Source: Periconia sp. R9002 (taxonomy: Eukaryota > Ascomycota > Dothideomycetes > Pleosporales > Periconiaceae). Taken from it: 64,000 nt of DNA. The notes beneath the pieces are model-generated. The model saw nothing but the letters and a program-made list of their open reading frames with translations, had not been told where the DNA came from and ran no database searches. Below, one piece after another: positions 58,827 through 64,000 of the stretch. The stretch lies in contig JAMAHW010000003.1 of the NCBI GenBank assembly GCA_023627715.1, positions 1 to 64,000 of the forward strand, in the 5' to 3' direction. The first letter of the stretch is position 1, and every line of letters starts with the position of its first letter. Made by a program: the position numbers and the translations under genes.

Positions 58827-58846
58827 GTGGCGATACGTATCATCAC
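58827..58846 (+). other. Hairpin core with central GATACGTATC
   Basis: GTGG and TCAC flank the palindrome GATACGTATC. The arms pair with one C-A mismatch (58831/58842) and one G-T pair (58830/58843). Confidence 0.5.
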
Positions 58847-59105
58847 GCATGCAGCGCGAATTGTAGTTTACGTGCAAGGTAGAGCCTAGGTGATTACTAA
58901 GAGATGAAAATTCATGTATATAAGCTCTCTTCGTCTGCCTGAATTTCCTTTTTCTTCTCTTCACTGTATTAATAGGGGGTGTGGTATTTCTGTTTGTAAA
59001 CAACTGAAACATGGACTCCAGTATGGGGGTGGTGTGTGTGAGTTGTCTGGCTTGTATGAAAATCAGATGACTTACTACTTTATTATGTGAGTATTTAGGT
59101 AATAT

Positions 59106-59127
59106 GGTGATGATTCGTGTCATTACC
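59106..59127 (+). other. 9-bp hairpin core with two wobble pairs
   Basis: GGTGATGAT (59106-59114) faces GTCATTACC (59119-59127) around a 4-nt loop. Seven pairs are Watson-Crick and two are G-T. Confidence 0.6.
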
Positions 59128-59491
59128 CACGCCGCACGAAATATAGTCTACGAAGAGATGTTTTGGTGGACCACACATGCTGGATGTTTTTTTTGGTTTC
59201 AAAATGTTCATAACTACATGAATAGGTAATGATACGCATCAGCACTATGCGAAAATTGCTATGTGGCGTGGAATTCTTAGTCATACACTTAACCATGAAA
59301 GTATATAAACTCCCCTCTTCATTTCTTTTCTTCTCTCCACGCTGAGGGTCTTAGTTTTCGTTGTAAATCAAAACAAAAATGGTACAACGCCATGAGTGAC
59401 GTGGGTGGTTGGTTTAAATACGGTCTATCTATATGTGTGGACGTTATTATGTTGATGTTTTACAAAGTGGATATTTCGAAATATGGGTGGG

Positions 59492-59517
59492 GTGGTGATG
59501 TAGAACAGCATCACTGC
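59492..59517 (+). other. 9-bp hairpin core with two wobble pairs
   Basis: GTGGTGATG (59492-59500) pairs with CATCACTGC (59509-59517) around an 8-nt loop. The two mismatches to a perfect inverted repeat are both G-T. Confidence 0.6.
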
Positions 59518-61110
59518 ACTGACATGTAATTTCGGATGCCTACCTATACGTGAGATGTCATAGCTATCGCTGAGAATTCTGCGTATATAAACCTCCTTTA
59601 TTCTGTCTCTCCGTTTTCCTCATACCATGGTGTGCTTCGTGTTAGGGTGTTTTCTTTTCCTTAAAAAAACAAACAAAAAAACGAGAAGCGATATTCACGC
59701 ACCATGGTGGGTGTGTTTGTGTATGAAGGGTGATTACTTTTAATGATTGGGTTTGCTGAAAGCTTCATGAGTTATGTTTTTTAAATGAGTTGGTGATGAC
59801 GAGTAGCATCAACGCACAATGCTAGAGCCTATGGTTGAATAGACTACATACAGGTGAAACGTCTTAGTCATACATCTAGATATCTGATATGAAAATGTTC
59901 TCTCCTCTTCTTTCCCCCCTTTCCCCTTTTCCTCACAGTAGAATTGTACTTGTCTATGCAATTTCTAAAAAGTCTCTTGCACCGACAAATGTGTTGTGGC
60001 TGATCTAAAATTGGCAAGCACTCATACATATGTCTTGCTGGGTGTCTATTCAAAAATAACTACAATGAGGCGAAATGGGGTGTGTGCAGTAGTGCATGGT
60101 GAGTAGCTTTTTCATGTATTGACTTTTTAGAGAGACCCAGGGTGAATTCCAGGATTGAGGTGGTGATGATGATGATGCGTATCAGGATTACCCCAATCAA
60201 TATATTATTAGTCATGTAGGCATTTCTCTACTATATAAGCTCCCTCTCTTCCTCTTTCTTCCTCTCCTTTACACTGCAATTCTATTCGTTATGAATGAGC
60301 ACTGGGGGAATCCCAAAAAAGCGGAGATGGATGATAATAAGTAGTGTTCGGGGTTTAGTTTCAAATGATGCTACAAACTCTTGAATGGCGTGTGTGTCAC
60401 AGTGTATGTGTGCAAATGGGTGAGCGCGTGTTTTTCGAAATGGGAAGAGCGGGGCTCTTTTCACTGGAACACTTTTGTGGTGATGATGATGATGTACAGC
60501 AGCACCATTTGGTAGAGTATCAGTCATACGCTTGCGTATCTACAAATATAAAAATCCTTCCTTCTTGATAACAATGATTCTTCTTTTTCGCATTACAGTG
60601 AAGTGTGATATTGTGTTTCAAAATGCTAAGATCTGCGATGAATGTGTGGAGTTTGCTTTGGCTTGAAGCCCGCCAGGTAATCTATGATGTTATGTGCGAA
60701 TGATTCATTCATGAAGTCGTTTTTTAGAGAATGCGGCGATGATGCAGAGCAGCAGCGACAGCGGTATGCATTCATGTGTTAGTAATAACCAAGAAATTCG
60801 TTCTCCCCAGTCTTCTTGTTTTCCCATTACGACGTACCACTCTCAAGGTTACGAGAAAATTCTCTCAAAACATGGTTCGACGAGTCCTATGTGTCGGGTT
60901 GGGTGTTGGGCTTGTAATTTGTCTTTCTTCAGATGATGGATAATGACGACTGGAGTGCTCATGTGTCATTTCTAGCGCATTTGGAAGTTGGGATGTGGTG
61001 TGATGGTGATGCGTGTCAGCACTGCAGGAAAGTTGGTGAAGATGCGCAGCACCATCCTTGGCAAGCGAGTAATAGCTTGTTTACGGCGCAGTTTTCGAAA
61101 CTTCCTTTCT

Positions 61111-61885
61111 TTTCGTTATTTACGTTATATGGCACCTGAACATGCATAGGAAAAATTCAAAAGGACCACCCGAACGTTGAAAAAAAGGTGTGTGGACTTA
61201 GAATCAAATACTCGTGAATAGTGTGTTGATAGCACCTCTACAATTCCCATACAAGTTCTGAGCGAAGCAGGTGATGATTATCTACGGACTCATGCACGGA
61301 TTACTATCGTCACCCTTGGCGACTTACCGATGATTGCATCGGGAGAATTGATAAGATCATTGAACATTGTAAGATGGATGACAACAAACGCGCTGCGCCG
61401 TAGATGTACGCCCATGAGTCTCACGTACACCCCACTCTCCGTCTTTGTGGGCGTCCGATTGCTTTCCTCTTCAACAAGGCTCATTTCTTCAGTAACGAGG
61501 TTATGGGCATAGCTGTCATTATGGAATGAATTTTCCGGTGTGTACAGTTCTTCGGGTTTATTTTTTTTGTACAGGTTATCTACGTTCAATTATAAGTCCA
61601 GAGATGTAGATCTTGGCTGTAAGATCTGATAGTCATATCGACCAGGGGGATGCCATCTAGTTAGAGCATTGGCGCGTTTGTGGTGGAGCAAACTACGCCG
61701 TATAGACGAATCCTGAGTACATCAACTCGAGATACGTTACGTGTTTGCGCACTTACGAATTACCTCAATTACGTATTTTGAAAGACTCTCCATTTAGTTG
61801 TCCCTGTTCGTTGTAATAAAGTACACACTGCTTTTTGAAAGATTATTAGCCGTTCAATTCTCAACCCTTCGAAATCGCGGATACA
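61111..61885. other. Intergenic stretch between the array and the MDR gene
   Basis: About 775 bp that includes the promoter of the oxidoreductase gene. The minus-strand frame at 61290-61589 shows no family features. I see nothing else. Confidence 0.45.
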
Positions 61886-63153
61886 ATGAAGGCTGTCATC
61901 ATCAAAGAGCGGGGCATTGCGGCGCTTGCTGATATCAAGGAACAGACATTGCCGCCAGACTACATTAAAGTCAAGACCGTTGCAGTTGCTCTCAATCCCA
62001 CCGATCTACATCATACGGCCGCTACAGGCCGCATAGGTGGTATTCTGGGGTGCGACTTGTCTGGGATAGTTGAAGAGGTTGGCGGAGAATGTAAATCCGA
62101 TGTAAAGAAAGGTGACAAGGTGTATGGCGTTGCCCACGGCGCGAATCTCGTGGGTACTCATCTTAAATCAGCATTATATGCCTCTAACATGGAATAGAGT
62201 TCTGAGGAGGATGGCGCATTCGCTGAATATGCTTTGGTGGCTGACGGCCACATCGCCAAAATTCCGGACTGCTTGACCTTTGAGGAGACGGCCACTTTGG
62301 GCGTGGGTATCACGACAATCGGCCAATCTCTTTACATGACCATGGGAATACCGAAACCGGGGGAGGAACCTCTCCCAGGTTCGCCTTTCATTCTGGTTTA
62401 CGGTGGTAGCTCTGCTACTGGAACCCTTGCCATCCAGTTTGCAAAGCTGTATGAAACATCAATCCCCAGATCTGAATTTCGGTGAAACTGACACTATAAC
62501 AGATCTGGTCTTTCTGTTGTCACTACCGCGAGCCCGGAGAATTTCGATTTGGTAAAATCTAGAGGCGCCGACGCTGTTTTCGACTACCATGACGCGGATT
62601 GCGCGCAGAAGATCAAACAATGCACTAAAGGATCAATTCCATACGTGCTAGACTGTGTATCGACGGAAGCCAGCTACAAAATCATTGCAGAGGCCTTACC
62701 AGAGGAATTAACAACACCAACGCAGATGGTGACTCTGTTGCCGGCAGAGACCTGGCCAAGGACGGATATAAAGCCGACCGTAGTGCTTGCTTATACGACG
62801 TTGGGCAAAGCTTTCACCAAATTTGGTGTCGACTTCCCACCCATTCCGGCTCATTTCGACTTCGGGGTCAAATGGTGGGCTTTTAGCAGGGAGCTTCTGG
62901 CTTCTGGAAAGGTCAAACCGCATCCGGTTGCACTGCGCGGTGGGGGACTAGGCGGTATTCCTGCCGGGTAATACCCTTCCGTCTCTCTCTCAAAATCGTT
63001 ACTAATTTGAATAGTATTGCTGAACACGCGAAGGGACAAGTAAGAGCTGTAAAGCTGGTATATAGGGTAGATGAGACGGATTCTGTGCTTGGAGAAGATG
63101 AACTTGCTACTCAGTCGAAACTTGACTCAAGCGTAAAGACGTGGAATTCATAA
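61886..63153 (+). CDS. MDR-family NAD(P)H oxidoreductase, ToxD/enoyl reductase-like
   Basis: Four exons, 61886-62149, 62198-62448, 62503-62967 and 63015-63153, 372 aa, with introns of 47-54 nt. The first joins restore YGVAHGANLSSEEDGAFAEY and QFAKLSGLSVVTTASPENF; the last gives PAGIAEHAKGQVRAVKLVYR. The GroES-like N-terminal domain (ILGCDLSGIVEEVGG) is followed by a Rossmann domain whose nucleotide loop reads LVYGGSSATGTLAIQFAKL. The Cys/His set for catalytic and structural zinc is absent, so it belongs to the zinc-free quinone/enoyl reductase group that includes ToxD and the trans-acting enoyl reductase LovC. No polyketide synthase is nearby, so a general reductase role is more likely. It probably acts in the cytosol. 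Confidence 0.9.
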
Positions 63154-63630
63154 CATTTTGTAAGATTGCATCAAAGTTTTTGAGTTACATGGATTGAAGT
63201 TTCGAATTATTTCCATCGCTTTGGTACTTGACTAGTATGAGATCTGATTTCCCGTGTGCAAACGATGGAGATTCGACTTGTGGCGTCACATGAAGGGTAA
63301 TGTCACATTGTCTGCATAAGCAGCATGACAGGTGAATTGCTATGAGAAAACCCCGGCATCAAGAACAATGATCCTTTCACCGCTCAAGCGTTGCTAAAAG
63401 ACATTTTAAGTGATTAGAAACGAATCGGACGTGTCGGGCAAAGCCAAAATGCTGTGAGTTCTCACATTTATCAGCACAAGATTAACTTTTCGTTGAAAGC
63501 ATGTGTATAGATTGAGTACACTCTTTGAGCAGTGCGTACGAGAATGCTGACAACTACAATGTAAAATAAATCCCAAACCACTGACACTCGTGTCCACCAA
63601 CGAGCTGGCAGTTCCCAGTACCAATTCGGC
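63154..63630. other. Convergent intergenic stretch
   Basis: The 3' flanks of the oxidoreductase gene and of the transporter gene meet here. I see no gene or repeat. Confidence 0.45.
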
Positions 63631-64000
63631 TTAGAGACTGTACCTGAAGTCGGGATGCTTTTCGCCTAGGTCCTCCACACTACCCTCATCGAGAACATCT
63701 GGCAACTCCTTGCGTCTCTCGTCACGGCGTTTGTTTCCGAGGAAAGTACCGACAAACATGACAGTGGCAGCGACCATACCCATGGCGCAAAGACCCAAAC
63801 CAGTGCTGAAACCAGTGCGGAACTTCGGTTCCTCGCTCTTCAAGAAGACGTTGGTACCAATGAAAGCACCAGCGTTACCAAAACAGACAATGGCTCCGAG
63901 GGCAACAGTACGCTTGTATCCTTTTCCAACGTTGATGGCAATCCATACGACAGAAAGAGGCATGACGAGGTACGCGCCTGCGGTCATGAAAAAAAGACCC
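63631..64000 (-). CDS. MFS transporter, Dal5/allantoate permease-like (partial, C-terminus)
   Basis: Only the last 122 or so residues lie in the window; the frame stays open to its right edge (GLFFMTAGAYL...). It includes the last membrane spans (YLVMPLSVVWIAINVG; VALGAIVCFGNAGAFIGTNV; GLGLCAMGMVAATVMFVGTF) and a charged cytosolic tail ending HPDFRYSL. The motif NVGKGYKRTVALG and the DFRY tail are typical of the anion:cation symporter family that includes allantoate, nicotinate and pantothenate permeases. The substrate cannot be told from this part. It is a plasma-membrane protein by family. Confidence 0.85.
   Translation of the reverse strand, partial: GLFFMTAGAYLVMPLSVVWIAINVGKGYKRTVALGAIVCFGNAGAFIGTNVFLKSEEPKFRTGFSTGLGLCAMGMVAATVMFVGTFLGNKRRDERRKELPDVLDEGSVEDLGEKHPDFRYSL

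Larger units (their letters stand above)
53880..61110 (+). repeat. Degenerate tandem array of about twenty promoter-and-hairpin-like units
   Basis: More than 7 kb of head-to-tail units of about 260-400 bp with one fixed order on the plus strand. The order is a TTAGTCA box, a TATA box, a 30-50 nt pyrimidine tract ending in CACAG or ACAAG, GTGGTTTGTGGTGTG, a TTTAAA/A-rich spot, TGTGTGGGTGTG, a TCATGAA...TTCGAA region, then GAT repeats facing ATC/GTC repeats. TATA boxes start at 54050, 54394, 54698, 55273, 55584, 55861, 56152, 56416, 56806, 57428, 57717, 58514, 58917, 59302, 59584 and 60232. Variants are at 54971, 57121, 58109 and 60547. Left units are most alike; right ones (after about 59.8 kb) are worn. 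No frame is shared between units, so it is not a repeated protein gene. It may be tandem non-coding RNA genes or a decayed satellite. Confidence 0.8.

Noticed and set aside
54050..60300. TATATAAAC...CACAG segments read as small introns of a repeated gene
   Set aside because: GTATAT...CAG segments of 45-60 nt do look intron-like, but no conserved exon frame flanks them, unit lengths vary without keeping phase, and several units end in ACAAG or lack GT. Kept only as a weak alternative.
53880..61110. The array read as C/D-box snoRNA genes, since GTGATGA occurs in several units
   Set aside because: No matching CTGA D box lies at a steady distance, and the GTGATGA words belong to the GAT repeat arm of the hairpin.
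53880..61110. CRISPR-like or centromeric array
   Set aside because: Units are too long and variable for CRISPR, and the locus is fungal. There is no evidence for centromeric chromatin, and normal genes lie on both sides.

Overview
This is a nuclear chromosomal segment of a filamentous ascomycete (Pezizomycotina). The evidence is small introns (mostly 46-75 nt, GT...AG), monocistronic genes on both strands, CT-rich leaders, and a typical fungal gene set: hexokinase, lysyl-tRNA synthetase, DNA polymerase epsilon subunit B, a NASP/Sim3 histone chaperone, a Wee1 kinase, an NLR and a Dal5-type permease. I cannot fix the class; Dothideomycetes or Leotiomycetes are possible. Ten Ns at 41781-41790 mark an assembly gap. 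All exon joins were read by eye from splice signals and reading frame.

Layout. 0-7 kb is gene-poor: a sulfotransferase-like gene, a tiny CxxC-rich ORF with a decayed second copy, and an aminoglycoside-phosphotransferase-family gene broken by one in-frame TAA. 7-16 kb is metabolic: an alpha/beta hydrolase, a divergent pair (DapA-type aldolase and galactonate dehydratase-type enolase-superfamily enzyme) that looks like a small sugar-acid catabolic module, a secreted GPI-like protein and a J-like membrane protein lacking HPD. 16-24 kb is housekeeping: DPB2 and the histone chaperone share a 451-bp divergent promoter, followed by hexokinase. 26-29 kb holds an unrecognised gene and an Ayg1/FrsA-like hydrolase.

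29.5-41.6 kb is an accessory block, all on the minus strand: a helical protein of unknown function, an NLR (SesA-like domain, NB-ARC, TPR), and five tandem relatives of an F-box-like/2EXR family, one of them truncated. A 168-bp MITE-like element lies inside the cluster. 42-52.6 kb returns to conserved genes: Ap4A phosphorylase, lysyl-tRNA synthetase and Wee1, the last behind a 4-kb non-coding stretch.

53.9-61.1 kb is the most unusual part: more than 7 kb without a credible ORF, made of about twenty degenerate head-to-tail units of roughly 260-400 bp. Each unit tends to carry, in fixed order on the plus strand, a TTAGTCA box, a TATATAAA box about 25 bp further on, a long pyrimidine tract ending in a CACAG-like sequence, a GT-rich stretch, and a GAT/ATC hairpin core. 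This looks like a tandem series of promoter-plus-hairpin cassettes, possibly non-coding RNA genes. An ordinary decayed satellite is the main alternative. The window ends with an MDR-family oxidoreductase and the C-terminal part of a Dal5-family transporter that runs off the edge.
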